A stretch of 64,000 bases of DNA, taken from an uncultured Christensenellaceae bacterium. GTDB taxonomy: Bacteria > Bacillota > Clostridia > Christensenellales > UBA3700. The stretch covers positions 62,001 to 126,000 of the forward strand of contig CALWHJ010000003.1 in the NCBI GenBank assembly GCA_944380355.1, read 5' to 3'. A program made the translations under genes and the position numbers. Below, piece by piece: positions 8,464 to 17,765 of this stretch; within the stretch, counting starts at the first letter, position 1; every line of letters starts with the position of its first letter. A model generated the notes under the pieces. The model made no database searches and was not told where the DNA came from. It worked only from the letters and a program-made list of their open reading frames with translations.

Positions 8464-10055
8464 TATTTTGTCTCATCCTCGCTTTGATTTTTTTCTTGAT
8501 CGTTCGACATATCCTGCTTGGAAACGATTTCCTTATCTTCACTGTTTTGCGCGTCTTGCATTGACATATCGATTGTATTTTCGTTATCTGTACTGTCTTG
8601 TGCGGACTGCACGCCTTCTTGTGCAGTTGCTACCGTTTTTCTTTTAAGACTCTTCAAAATGGCTATCATTTGTTTACACAACGCAACCACGTCTTTTGCA
8701 TGGAATATCAATACCACTAAAATTATAACTGCTTGTACGCCGTAATAAACCCAGTTGGATTTTATTCTTTCGCTTTCGAGAATAAATACCGCCTGGAAAG
8801 CTATCAGCAAAAGCAAAATTATTTCTTTAACCCAGTTGGCACGCAAATGCGAATATTTTTGCGTATCGACTATTCTTATAGTTGTCATAATCAGATATCC
8901 TGCAAGGCTTGCAATAAGTGCGCCTTTAATTCCCATAAAATACACAAGTATCAGGCACATTATTGAATTTGTAAGTGCTCCCGCCAATGTCGATACAAAC
9001 ACCATTTTCGTTCTCATCGCCGCACCGTAATACGCCCCGAAAAACGAACAATAACAACTTATGATTGCGGTAAATATCGCCATTGACGAATATCTCCACG
9101 AATCCGCAAATTCTCCTTGCAAGAGAAATTTCGAGACAAATGGCAGTATCATCAGCAAGCAGGTTGCTGCAATATGAAGGAATGCTCCGTAATACTTGAA
9201 TATGCTTGAATTGAATTCCGATTTATCTTTATCGTCTATCGACTTGACGGTAGAAATCGTCCACGCCTGAAGGAAGATAGTTCCGAAAATATTGATAAGC
9301 GTAGCTATTTTTGATGACGCTACATAAAGTCCCGAATCTCCGCTTCCGCAAAAATAAATTATTATATATCTGTTGACGACTTGAATAAACCACCAGCACA
9401 GTGAATTAGGCATCAAAGGCAAAGCGTATTGAATCATCTCTTTGAATAATTGCTTGTCCAAAGTTTTGGGATTGATATTTTTGAATACACCGCCTACGAA
9501 GAAAAGTATCAACAGAGATGACATATATGCCGCTATCAACGAAAGAAGATATCCGTAAGCGCCCCATTTCAGCCAATAGACAAATATCGCATTGCTTGCA
9601 GCAAGCATAAGCGCCTGAGTAATACCGCTTATAGCAAAAGTTATGACCTTGCCTGTACCTCTGACAAACTGTCCCCAAACGTTGGATAGCGCAACGCACA
9701 TATAAAGAAAAGCAAAAAGTATGCAGAGTTTGAAGTCAACTTTTATAGCCGCAAGCAACGAGCCTGCAAACACCATAACGAAGCCCAATAATAATATACC
9801 CATAGTATTGGATATAACACTCTTTGAACTTACATCTTTTCTCATAGTAAATCTAAAGACAGCGTCCTGAAGACCCAACGTAAGCAAAGGTATGATAAGT
9901 TCCGTCAAGCTCATGAGAGACTCTGCCGTACCGTAATCTTCCGTTGTCATTGACAAAGTTATCAACGGCATCAGGAAAAACTGTATGGCTTTTACGCTGA
10001 AAGATCCTATAGCGAATACTATTGTATTTTTTGTGAGCTGTTTGTAGTCTCCCAT
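8463..10055 (-). CDS. Polysaccharide flippase (Wzx/MATE-like)
   Basis: 530 residues, with about 12-14 membrane segments between residues 10 and 450 and the polysaccharide-synthesis (PF01943-type) N-terminus (KNTIVFAIGSFSVKAIQFF). It should move the lipid-linked repeat unit across the membrane. The last 60 residues are a hydrophilic acidic tail rich in Q, D, S and E, unusual for the family and probably cytoplasmic. Its start (ribosome site AGGAG) lies 37 bases inside the polymerase gene. Confidence 0.88.
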   Translation of the reverse strand: MGDYKQLTKNTIVFAIGSFSVKAIQFFLMPLITLSMTTEDYGTAESLMSLTELIIPLLTLGLQDAVFRFTMRKDVSSKSVISNTMGILLLGFVMVFAGSLLAAIKVDFKLCILFAFLYMCVALSNVWGQFVRGTGKVITFAISGITQALMLAASNAIFVYWLKWGAYGYLLSLIAAYMSSLLILFFVGGVFKNINPKTLDKQLFKEMIQYALPLMPNSLCWWFIQVVNRYIIIYFCGSGDSGLYVASSKIATLINIFGTIFLQAWTISTVKSIDDKDKSEFNSSIFKYYGAFLHIAATCLLMILPFVSKFLLQGEFADSWRYSSMAIFTAIISCYCSFFGAYYGAAMRTKMVFVSTLAGALTNSIMCLILVYFMGIKGALIASLAGYLIMTTIRIVDTQKYSHLRANWVKEIILLLLIAFQAVFILESERIKSNWVYYGVQAVIILVVLIFHAKDVVALCKQMIAILKSLKRKTVATAQEGVQSAQDSTDNENTIDMSMQDAQNSEDKEIVSKQDMSNDQEKNQSEDETK

Positions 10056-11566
10056 ATCCTAACTCCTCTGAATCCAAGTATAAATCCTATCACTCTGAAA
10101 ATCAATACCGCGCATATAAAATACAATATGTTCGTTGCGGTATCAAACAAGCCGCTGCGAGGCAACGTAAACAGATTGTATGCCAAATATAATATAATGG
10201 CATTTTTCTCTATACTCATACCGTTTATGTTGACTGCAGACATATATGCGATAGCTTTGCCGAGAAGCAAACCGCCTATCACTACGCCGATTACGCCAAA
10301 AGCTATAAACAATTCCGCAATGAAAGACGTCCCCATTCCGTAACCGTTGACATATAATTCTTGATTTACGAGATACGATATCCAGTGTGAGAATGAATCG
10401 TTGGCCTGGACATATTCCAACCCCTGTGCCAAATCAGGTGTACTTATTCCAAACAAAACCGACTTTATTTGTTGAACTGCAACGTTGTTGAATAGCGCCT
10501 GCTTTAAAGGATAAAGTAAATATACTATGCCGCTCTTGGGGAAAACGTCTTGTTTGTCGATCGTGTTGGCAACAACCGAATCCGAACCGCCTGTGGAAAC
10601 CATAAAATCTTTAAGAGCTCCGAAAAGGCTGAACGAATCGTTGGAATCCGATCTTGCCTGTTCGATGAACCAGAATACTACCATTACCAAGACGGCAAAC
10701 AATCCAAGAAAAACAAAATATGTGTATGGCATCTTTTTCCTATCATAACGGCAACACATTATCACATACCAGACAATAAACAATAAAGCCTTAGCAATCA
10801 AAGCTCTTCTTCCTATTAAGACTTGAAGCCCGCCCTCGACAACTAAAAACATAAGTAAGACTACGAATACCTGCGAAAGTTTGGGGCGACAGCATAAATA
10901 CAAGAATACAAATCCTATAAAAAGAAAGTTACCTATCTTAATAACAGGGTTTACATCCACGTTGACAAGATATCCTTCCGTATATGTCATATCCGACTTA
11001 ACAGCAACTATTTTCGTCTGCATATACAGCGAACATAAAAAACATACAATCAACAACACCATTAAAACTTTTCTAGCAGTTACAAGATGATTTAACTGCT
11101 GAGAAGAAACAAATCTGTTTTTTATTATTTCATTATTCCTACGCTTAAAATATTTTCTAAAAGATATCCTATATCCTATAAAAACGCTTATAAGAGCACC
11201 GTACATAAGGCGCGTAAATACAAAATATTGATTTGCGTCAAGCTTTAAATAACTGAAAGTAAGAAATTCATCGTATCCTCCAGTTTCCATATATTTGAAG
11301 ATTTTCTGTCCTAGCAGAAAAATAAAAAAACAAAAGAAAAACGCAAACACCAAAAAATGTTTATTTATACCTACTATAATAAAATAACATGCTATCGCAA
11401 AGAAAAGAATATATACGTTGATAAACAGCAAAACGTTGACAGTTTCGTTAATAGAAAAACTTTGTATGATACATAATATCACCTCAAATAACAGTGATAT
11501 ACCCACAAAAATATCGGCAACGTTGATCTTGTTGTTTATTTCATATAAAAAATTTTTCCTAAGCAT
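10019..11566 (-). CDS. O-antigen/capsule polymerase-like membrane protein (Wzy type)
   Basis: 515 residues, about 11-12 hydrophobic segments and one large soluble loop (residues 290-400) with charged patches, which is the Wzy pattern. Sequence identity in Wzy proteins is low, so the call rests on topology and on the place between glycosyltransferase and flippase genes. It overlaps the upstream glycosyltransferase by 8 bases and the flippase by 37. It should polymerise flipped repeat units at the outer face of the membrane. Confidence 0.75.
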   Translation of the reverse strand: MLRKNFLYEINNKINVADIFVGISLLFEVILCIIQSFSINETVNVLLFINVYILFFAIACYFIIVGINKHFLVFAFFFCFFIFLLGQKIFKYMETGGYDEFLTFSYLKLDANQYFVFTRLMYGALISVFIGYRISFRKYFKRRNNEIIKNRFVSSQQLNHLVTARKVLMVLLIVCFLCSLYMQTKIVAVKSDMTYTEGYLVNVDVNPVIKIGNFLFIGFVFLYLCCRPKLSQVFVVLLMFLVVEGGLQVLIGRRALIAKALLFIVWYVIMCCRYDRKKMPYTYFVFLGLFAVLVMVVFWFIEQARSDSNDSFSLFGALKDFMVSTGGSDSVVANTIDKQDVFPKSGIVYLLYPLKQALFNNVAVQQIKSVLFGISTPDLAQGLEYVQANDSFSHWISYLVNQELYVNGYGMGTSFIAELFIAFGVIGVVIGGLLLGKAIAYMSAVNINGMSIEKNAIILYLAYNLFTLPRSGLFDTATNILYFICAVLIFRVIGFILGFRGVRIWETTNSSQKIQ

Positions 11567-12665
11567 TATTTATGTCTTCCAAAATTATCTCCTGCAGTTT
11601 TTCTACATAAGATATGTTGTCAAGCCCTTTTTCTTTAATTATATCAGCATAAGCCGCTCTGTTAGATTGAGAAGTGTTCAAAATACGCTCGGCCCACACT
11701 TTTGCATCTAATTTTTCTCTAAAACATATATCCGTCAGAACACACTCAGCAGTGACCTTAGACGATATTACGCAAGGCAATCCGTTTGCTTGTGCTTCTA
11801 TCGCAGAAACGGGAAAACCTTCGTGATATGACGGCAATACAAATATATCCATCGCGTTGAGCAATTGAGGCACGTCGCTTCTCATACCCAAAAATATTAC
11901 TCTGTCTTCCATACCGTATGATTGAGCTTTTTCCGCAACAACAGTCTGCATTTCACCTTTACCGACATAAATCATTTTGTATTGTTCAGGCAAAAAGCCA
12001 AGCACGTCTATCATAAACAGAGGATTTTTTACTTCAGTTATTCTTCCAACTGCCGCCAACAGTATGTCTTCGTCTTTTGCTCCGATATTCTCACGCAATT
12101 CCTTTCTCAAGTTCGAGTCATAAACGAATTTGGCAGTTTCTATAGAATTGCATAAAACGTTAACCTTATGACTTTTTCTATACTTTTTACTATAAAAATA
12201 TCTAGCTGAACTTTCTGAACAAGCTAAAGCTATATCAAGATTCTTATAAAAAGTACGAGTTGTAAAAAGCTCTATAACCCAAAATGTCAGTTTGCGGAAA
12301 AAACTTCCCTCTACGCATTCACCATGCGAATGCGCAATGGTTCTTACCCCGTTTCTTTTTGCAATTTTAAAAATTTCAACATCGACTTTGCTTGTATTGT
12401 TTATCCATACATAATCGAATCTTTCTCTCTTGAGAAGTTCATCAAGCTCAGCGGCGTATTTACGTTTATCCTTGCCGAAAGGCGTTATCTTAACTATTGA
12501 ATAGCCCAAAGCATATACATCCTCTTCGACAGCGGAATCGTAAGTCAGCAAAATTACGGCGTCGAATTTTTCGCGGTCAAGACATTTGAGTGTATTGAGT
12601 ACGACACTTGCCACTCCTCCTCTTCCTGTACCTATTCCGCTTATTAAAATCCTTATTTTTTCCAT
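11559..12665 (-). CDS. Glycosyltransferase family 4 (GT-B)
   Basis: 368 residues from the ATG at 12665, whose first codons overlap the upstream stop (13 bases). A longer upstream reading would lie inside the neighbouring gene and lacks a ribosome site. GT-B landmarks: glycine-rich GIGTGRGGVA near the N-terminus, AVGRITEVKNP in the middle, and EGFPVSAIEAQANGLP near residue 290, the EX7E donor-site motif. It should add one sugar to the lipid-linked repeat unit at the inner membrane face. Confidence 0.88.
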   Translation of the reverse strand: MEKIRILISGIGTGRGGVASVVLNTLKCLDREKFDAVILLTYDSAVEEDVYALGYSIVKITPFGKDKRKYAAELDELLKRERFDYVWINNTSKVDVEIFKIAKRNGVRTIAHSHGECVEGSFFRKLTFWVIELFTTRTFYKNLDIALACSESSARYFYSKKYRKSHKVNVLCNSIETAKFVYDSNLRKELRENIGAKDEDILLAAVGRITEVKNPLFMIDVLGFLPEQYKMIYVGKGEMQTVVAEKAQSYGMEDRVIFLGMRSDVPQLLNAMDIFVLPSYHEGFPVSAIEAQANGLPCVISSKVTAECVLTDICFREKLDAKVWAERILNTSQSNRAAYADIIKEKGLDNISYVEKLQEIILEDINNA

Positions 12666-13609
12666 AGTTTTCCCAAGTATTTTCCGATTATTTTTATTGC
12701 ATTTTTCTTGCCAAGCAAAAGTGTTGATGCTACCATTTTGTATTTGATTTCGATATACGGAGAGAAAATTATTTTCCATTTTGATTTTTTAAGCTTTTCC
12801 GCATACTCCTCAACGTAATCCTTTTGCCCTGCAACTCCGTATATAATTCCTTTGCACCAAAATGCAAGCAATCCTTTAAGATAATGCGAAAATGCAACCT
12901 TTTTATCCCTCTTTTCAGCCATATCTACAATATTCAATCTGTTTTGCAAGTCGAAAAGATGATTTTCTTTCAGCTGTCCCCCCGATAACGAAAGCACGTT
13001 GCTTCTGTAAAAATAACCATTATAGGCACTGGTTACAAGCACTTTAACGTTTTTGGCGTACCGGAATATAAAATCCTGATCTTCTCCTAGTTTTATCCTT
13101 TCGTCAAAGCGAATATTGCCCAACAATTCCCTTTTATAAAGATATCTTACCGAACAATACAATCTATTGTTGAGAAGCATATATTTTTGAAGATTTTTAG
13201 TTATGCGTTTTGTCTTGTTTCTTCTATTGACTTCAGGCAATTTATCGAAAAATTCAAGATATTCCATACCCGACATATCCGCCTGGTTGTTTTGCAAATT
13301 TTCAGCCAAAACTTTTATCATATCCACATCGATGACATCATCCGAATCGACAAAAGCTATACATTCTCCGTTAGAATGCTCTATTCCATAATTTCTGGCA
13401 CTACTCAGCCCGCCATTGGTTTTGTGACAACTAATTATACGCAAATCTTTCTCTGCTAACTTATCGCACAATTCCCCGCTATTGTCTGTACTTCCGTCAT
13501 CTACGAGTATTATCTCTATATCCGAGTAACTTTGAGCAAGTATACTGTCAACACATTCTTCTAAATATTTTGACGTATTGTACACAGGTACTACAATTGA
13601 TATTTTCAT
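12653..13609 (-). CDS. Glycosyltransferase family 2
   Basis: 318 residues. The GT-A core is at residues 1-110: SIVVPVYNTSKYLEECVDSI, VDDGSTDNS, GGLSSARNYGIEHS and FVDSDD, the metal-binding aspartates. The C-terminal part resembles EpsJ-type enzymes, with a hydrophobic amphipathic stretch near the end. It lies 45 bases after the IspD-kinase fusion gene. Confidence 0.9.
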   Translation of the reverse strand: MKISIVVPVYNTSKYLEECVDSILAQSYSDIEIILVDDGSTDNSGELCDKLAEKDLRIISCHKTNGGLSSARNYGIEHSNGECIAFVDSDDVIDVDMIKVLAENLQNNQADMSGMEYLEFFDKLPEVNRRNKTKRITKNLQKYMLLNNRLYCSVRYLYKRELLGNIRFDERIKLGEDQDFIFRYAKNVKVLVTSAYNGYFYRSNVLSLSGGQLKENHLFDLQNRLNIVDMAEKRDKKVAFSHYLKGLLAFWCKGIIYGVAGQKDYVEEYAEKLKKSKWKIIFSPYIEIKYKMVASTLLLGKKNAIKIIGKYLGKLWKK

Positions 13610-13654
13610 AAACCTTCCTTTGTCGTTATTTTTAGATGAACGTACTTAGTTACC

Positions 13655-15199
13655 TTATAGGCCTACCGACAATATTTCGTCGACAACTTTTAGCCACTTT
13701 CTTGCAAGTATATCGTCGTCGTTTTCAAATGTAGTATTATGCAGTCTGAATACTACGTCAATAAAAAGTGCTTTGAGTATTTTATCTTTCGACGAATATT
13801 TAGAAAATAACGATAATGCTTTTTCGAGATTTTCTTTTATACTGTCCAGGTCTTCCGTAAGCACGGTTCCGATGTATCTTGCAAATTCTATCTCCTTAGG
13901 CGCAATGTAGCCTATCGGGTCGATTGCAATATATTTGCCATTGTCTTCGATGAGATTGTATTTGTGTGCGTCGCCCAACAACAGATAAACCTTATCGTCT
14001 GCAAAATTATTTTTATATAAAGCGATTGCCTTATCAACGTATTCGTCTATACGCTCACCGTAATCAAGCCCTGTCGCAGGCATATCCTTTTTAGATTCGA
14101 GTATTACCCCGTAGTCGTGATACTTTTCTCCCCCATAAGGCAAAAGCAATTCATTTAAACGGTCAAAAAATCCTGTAATTCTACTAAAATTAGCTTCGTT
14201 AAAGTCAGCATAATTTGCTGGCACAACTTGTTTAAGTAATAACGCACAGAAAGACTTGTCATAATCGTATAGAGGGCACATCAAACCTGTATCGGAATAT
14301 TTCTCATAAAGGCCGAGCTCTCCTTCGAATCTGCCTATAAATGGAGGAATTAACTTTACTACAACCTTTCCCCATTGCGTAGAATCGGCTTTTATTACTA
14401 TCCCGAAATGAGCATTCGGATTAATTGTATAATCGTCAAACTTCCATTTGAATTTAAGATACTCTATTATCTGCGGCAAATCGTTTATCCACTGTTCCGT
14501 CTCAACAGGGTAATTTTTACCTAGGTATTCTCTCAATCTTTTTACGTCAAAGCGCGCTTTTGTTTCGTTGAGTCCAAGGAGCTGTTCAGCTATAAACAAA
14601 TCGTGTTTGTATGTGATTTTGATATTATCACTAAAGTCAAAATTGAGATAAGTCTTCATACTCTCAGGCAATTGTTGAGCAACTTCTGTAAGAGTACTTT
14701 TACTATCAAAATATTTATACAAATTCTTAAATCTATAAGCTTCCGGAGACTGCAAGAGATAATATCTTTCTCTTCTTACCTCGTGTATATCATAACTTCC
14801 CAAACTGTCAGTAATTTTTTGCGCCGTCAATACTATATCATAACTCTCTAGCTTGTCCATATAATTATTCACAAGCTCAGGCGTAATCATAGGGCGTACT
14901 GCGTCGAATATCATTATTTTATCGCAATTGTATTTTCCGTTAATAAAATCTAAACCGTTTTTAAGCGTAATATTTCTTTCTTCTCCGCCAAGACAAACTT
15001 CTATGTCGAATTTATTTTTAAGCATACTTGCATAAGGCTCGTGTGCAACAACTACAGTTTTGTCAATACGGTTAGACGCTTTTACGGCTTGAATAACGTA
15101 TTCTATAATCATTTTGCCTTTAATGGTTAGGTACTGCTTAGGTATACTGCCCCCCAAACGTTTACCTACTCCGCCAGACAATATCAAAGCAACGTTCAT
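13655..15199 (-). CDS. Fusion: IspD/TarI-like cytidylyltransferase + APH(6)/HUR-like small-molecule kinase
   Basis: 514 residues. Residues 1-215 match IspD/TarI cytidylyltransferases: LSGGVGKRLGGSIPKQY (7-23), the conserved FDAVRPMI (98-105) and the tail that meets the active site. Residues 250-514 look like an aminoglycoside/hydroxyurea phosphotransferase: LLLGDAHKYN (406-415) is the Brenner-type catalytic loop and AIDPIGY (425-431) the metal-binding aspartate. A kinase plus a CTP transferase in one chain would phosphorylate a polyol or amino alcohol and load it on CMP, as LicA and LicC do separately. It overlaps the neighbouring licD-like gene by ATGA, the likely user of the product. The substrate is unknown. 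Confidence 0.82.
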   Translation of the reverse strand: MNVALILSGGVGKRLGGSIPKQYLTIKGKMIIEYVIQAVKASNRIDKTVVVAHEPYASMLKNKFDIEVCLGGEERNITLKNGLDFINGKYNCDKIMIFDAVRPMITPELVNNYMDKLESYDIVLTAQKITDSLGSYDIHEVRRERYYLLQSPEAYRFKNLYKYFDSKSTLTEVAQQLPESMKTYLNFDFSDNIKITYKHDLFIAEQLLGLNETKARFDVKRLREYLGKNYPVETEQWINDLPQIIEYLKFKWKFDDYTINPNAHFGIVIKADSTQWGKVVVKLIPPFIGRFEGELGLYEKYSDTGLMCPLYDYDKSFCALLLKQVVPANYADFNEANFSRITGFFDRLNELLLPYGGEKYHDYGVILESKKDMPATGLDYGERIDEYVDKAIALYKNNFADDKVYLLLGDAHKYNLIEDNGKYIAIDPIGYIAPKEIEFARYIGTVLTEDLDSIKENLEKALSLFSKYSSKDKILKALFIDVVFRLHNTTFENDDDILARKWLKVVDEILSVGL

Positions 15200-16032
15200 T
15201 TTTCCTCCTCGTCTGTCGTCTTATCGTAAAGTTCGTATCCGTGCGTAAGCACTCTCTTTTCTTCAGGCGGCAAAGTCATATAATCACCATAAAACTGCGT
15301 AAGCCATTTATCCCAATTCTTAGGAGCTTTGAGTTTTATGTTTTCAAAATCCATAACTTCGTAATCTTCATACATATCACTCTTAAGCATTATTCGCTTG
15401 TCGCCTATCTCGTCAACGTATTCACCGACATATTTGCTGGTTTCGTAAGGAAGCGAATGAACTATTTTGCTCATTTTTTTATGAAACCTCTTTACTCCGT
15501 AAATCTTTATAGCTGCTCTCAAACACGCAATGGCAAAATTTTTGACAAAAGACACTCCTTTTCTCCAAGGCGCAACTATAAGCGAATAGTTAGCTGTGAT
15601 ATACTTATTCAGCTTTTTCATTTGCTTTTTTGCCGTTTCCTCGCTGTCGCCTAGTCCATCTACAGGAAAAATGTCTATAAACAATCCTAGTTCTTCTCCA
15701 CAATCGGCATTTTTCTCTAGTAGTAATGTCGTTGTATCAATTAATTTAGCAAAAGTGTAAGAATATTTTTTTTGCAACTCGTAAGAGCAAAGCTTATATC
15801 TGCCATTGTTGCCGTTTGACCTAAAAATCTCAATTAACTTATCATAATCCGGACGTGTTAAATACATATCTATATCATCGTCCCAAGGTATAAATCCTTT
15901 GTGTCTTACGGCTCCCAAAAGCGTGCCGCCCGACATAAACAGTGTAAGTCCGTTTTTGTCGCATAGCTTGTCCAGATATTCAACCATCTCAACCAAACGC
16001 TTTTTCATTTCAGACACTTCAATTTTCCTCAT
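15196..16032 (-). CDS. LicD family phosphotransferase
   Basis: 278 residues from the ATG at 16032 (ribosome site GAGGTG); a GTG six bases earlier is less likely. LicD signature near residue 35: LFMSGGTLLGAVRHKGFIPW then DDDID. It probably attaches a phospho-substituent from a CDP-linked donor to the surface glycan. It overlaps by ATGA the CTP transferase-kinase fusion gene, which fits a donor-maker/transferase pair. Confidence 0.88.
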   Translation of the reverse strand: MRKIEVSEMKKRLVEMVEYLDKLCDKNGLTLFMSGGTLLGAVRHKGFIPWDDDIDMYLTRPDYDKLIEIFRSNGNNGRYKLCSYELQKKYSYTFAKLIDTTTLLLEKNADCGEELGLFIDIFPVDGLGDSEETAKKQMKKLNKYITANYSLIVAPWRKGVSFVKNFAIACLRAAIKIYGVKRFHKKMSKIVHSLPYETSKYVGEYVDEIGDKRIMLKSDMYEDYEVMDFENIKLKAPKNWDKWLTQFYGDYMTLPPEEKRVLTHGYELYDKTTDEEEK

Positions 16033-16075
16033 ATACACCTCTTTTTATTATCTATGCTGTTTTTGTCGATTACCC

Positions 16076-17161
16076 TTATTCGACATTTTCCTGACAGTCT
16101 TTCTGAATCGGCATTGTCTTAACAAGCTTGTCTACTTTGACGAAAGGAGCAATTATCAAGCCCTGCAAAGTTCCTAATCCGTATGCAAAATGCAACATAG
16201 GAAACAAAAAAGGCAAACACATCAATCCTATTCCCTCTTTGTAATCTTTGCAGCTTTTAATAGTCAGCATTACGTCTATTAAGAAATATAGACCTACTCC
16301 GCATACAAAAGGAAGACATAGCCACCAAGGCACTTGCGGTATAAAAGATATTCCAAACAAAATAAGGCACGCAATTGCCACCAAAGCAAATATACACGGC
16401 ACAAAGTGATATAGCGAAAAAATCGAAGGAGTTTTTCTTACGCTGGTAATGCCAATCCACTTACCGTTGCCCCATTTCTGTTTAAGCATTCCTTTGAGAG
16501 TTGCTCTCGTCTGATACTCTGAATATATTTTGTCGGACATACAGATTTTATATCCGTTTTTTCTGATACGGTAATGCATCTCGTTATCTTCAGAACGCAA
16601 AAGACTCTCGTTGAACAATCCGACTCTCTCAAATACTTCCCTTTTATAGCAAGCGTGAGCCACTGTTTTTACGTATTGCTTTTTATCGGAATTGCGGTAT
16701 GTTGCGACTCCACTGCCAAACATAGAATTTTCAGCCATAAGCAAAACTTTTTTTGCTTTTGAATCGCCGTTTATAACATTTACTCTCCTTCCGCCGCAAA
16801 CGTCTTCTCCTGAATCTATACAGTCGACGTTCTCCTTTACGAAGTCAGCGGGTATTATAGCGTGTGCGTCAACCCTGATTATAAGTTCACCTTTAGCGTG
16901 CGTAATCGCTACATTCCAGCCACTAGCCTGTACTCTTTTGGGATTATCCAATACGCTTACTGCGGCAAATCCGTTCTCTTCTGCTGCAAATGCTGCCATC
17001 AACTCTTTGGTTTTGTCTGTCGACCCACTGTCCACCAAAACTATCTCAGTAAGAGAATGGTCGTAGTCCTGCGCTCTTATATTGTCGAACAGCCTTTGTA
17101 TATTTTCTTCCTCGTTCAAAGCTATAACGCACAGAGAAACTCTTATCTTCTTCTCTTCCAT
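16076..17161 (-). CDS. Glycosyltransferase family 2 with C-terminal membrane segments (ExoA-like)
   Basis: 361 residues. GT-A core at residues 5-230: SLCVIALNEEENIQRLF, VDSGSTDKT, and RVDAHA as the DXD-type motif, then LLRSEDNEMHYRIRKNGY. Three hydrophobic segments follow after residue 245, the layout of ExoA/ExoM-type succinoglycan glycosyltransferases. It starts one base after the sugar transferase stop. Confidence 0.88.
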   Translation of the reverse strand: MEEKKIRVSLCVIALNEEENIQRLFDNIRAQDYDHSLTEIVLVDSGSTDKTKELMAAFAAEENGFAAVSVLDNPKRVQASGWNVAITHAKGELIIRVDAHAIIPADFVKENVDCIDSGEDVCGGRRVNVINGDSKAKKVLLMAENSMFGSGVATYRNSDKKQYVKTVAHACYKREVFERVGLFNESLLRSEDNEMHYRIRKNGYKICMSDKIYSEYQTRATLKGMLKQKWGNGKWIGITSVRKTPSIFSLYHFVPCIFALVAIACLILFGISFIPQVPWWLCLPFVCGVGLYFLIDVMLTIKSCKDYKEGIGLMCLPFLFPMLHFAYGLGTLQGLIIAPFVKVDKLVKTMPIQKDCQENVE

Positions 17162-17162
17162 A

Positions 17163-17765
17163 TCACTCCTTGATTACTTTGAATACTGTCTTGAATATCA
17201 GACCGATATCGTAGAAAAATCCAGCTTTCTCGATATACTTGAGATTGAGTTCGAGCTTGGCGGGCATTATTTCTTCGATATATTTTCTGTCAGGGTCTTC
17301 TGCTTCTTTGAGCAAATCGTTTTCGTTGCGGTACTCGATTGACGCCAAATCGGTTATGCCGGGCTTTACCGTGAGTACCTTGCGCTGTTCCTCGGTGTAT
17401 AACTCTACGTATCTGGGTACCTCGGGACGGGGACCTACAAAACTCATCTTGCCCGAAAGTACGTTGAACAACTGGGGTAATTCGTCTATCTTTGTCTTGC
17501 GGATAAACTTGCCTACCTTGGTAATTCTGCTGTCGCCGTCGGTAGTTATCTGTCTGCCCTTTGCCTCTGCGTCGACTACCATCGAACGGAATTTCCATAT
17601 CTTGAAAGTCTTGCCGTTTTTGCCCACTCTCTCCTGTTTGAAAAGTACGGGACCTTTGGACGAACACTTGATTGCTATCGCCACGAACAAAAACAGCAAC
17701 AGCAAGAAAAGTATTCCCAACAACGAAAAGAATATATCGAAACATCTCTTGGAAAATCTATACAC
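17163..17765 (-). CDS. Bactoprenyl-phosphate sugar-1-phosphate transferase (PglC/WcaJ family)
   Basis: 200 residues, the short PglC-like form: one hydrophobic N-terminal segment (10-31), then KFRSM, KIDELPQL and GPRPE, the conserved catalytic and phosphate-binding motifs. It starts glycan synthesis by moving a sugar-1-phosphate from a UDP-sugar to undecaprenyl phosphate. The gene overlaps the aminotransferase gene by 8 bases; by analogy with PglE/PglC, the first sugar may be an amino-deoxy sugar made by that enzyme. Confidence 0.93.
   Translation of the reverse strand: MYRFSKRCFDIFFSLLGILFLLLLFLFVAIAIKCSSKGPVLFKQERVGKNGKTFKIWKFRSMVVDAEAKGRQITTDGDSRITKVGKFIRKTKIDELPQLFNVLSGKMSFVGPRPEVPRYVELYTEEQRKVLTVKPGITDLASIEYRNENDLLKEAEDPDRKYIEEIMPAKLELNLKYIEKAGFFYDIGLIFKTVFKVIKE

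Noticed and set aside
12666-12779. N-terminal extension of the family 4 glycosyltransferase
   Set aside because: Lies within the upstream glycosyltransferase gene in another frame; the ATG at 12665 begins right at the GT-B fold.
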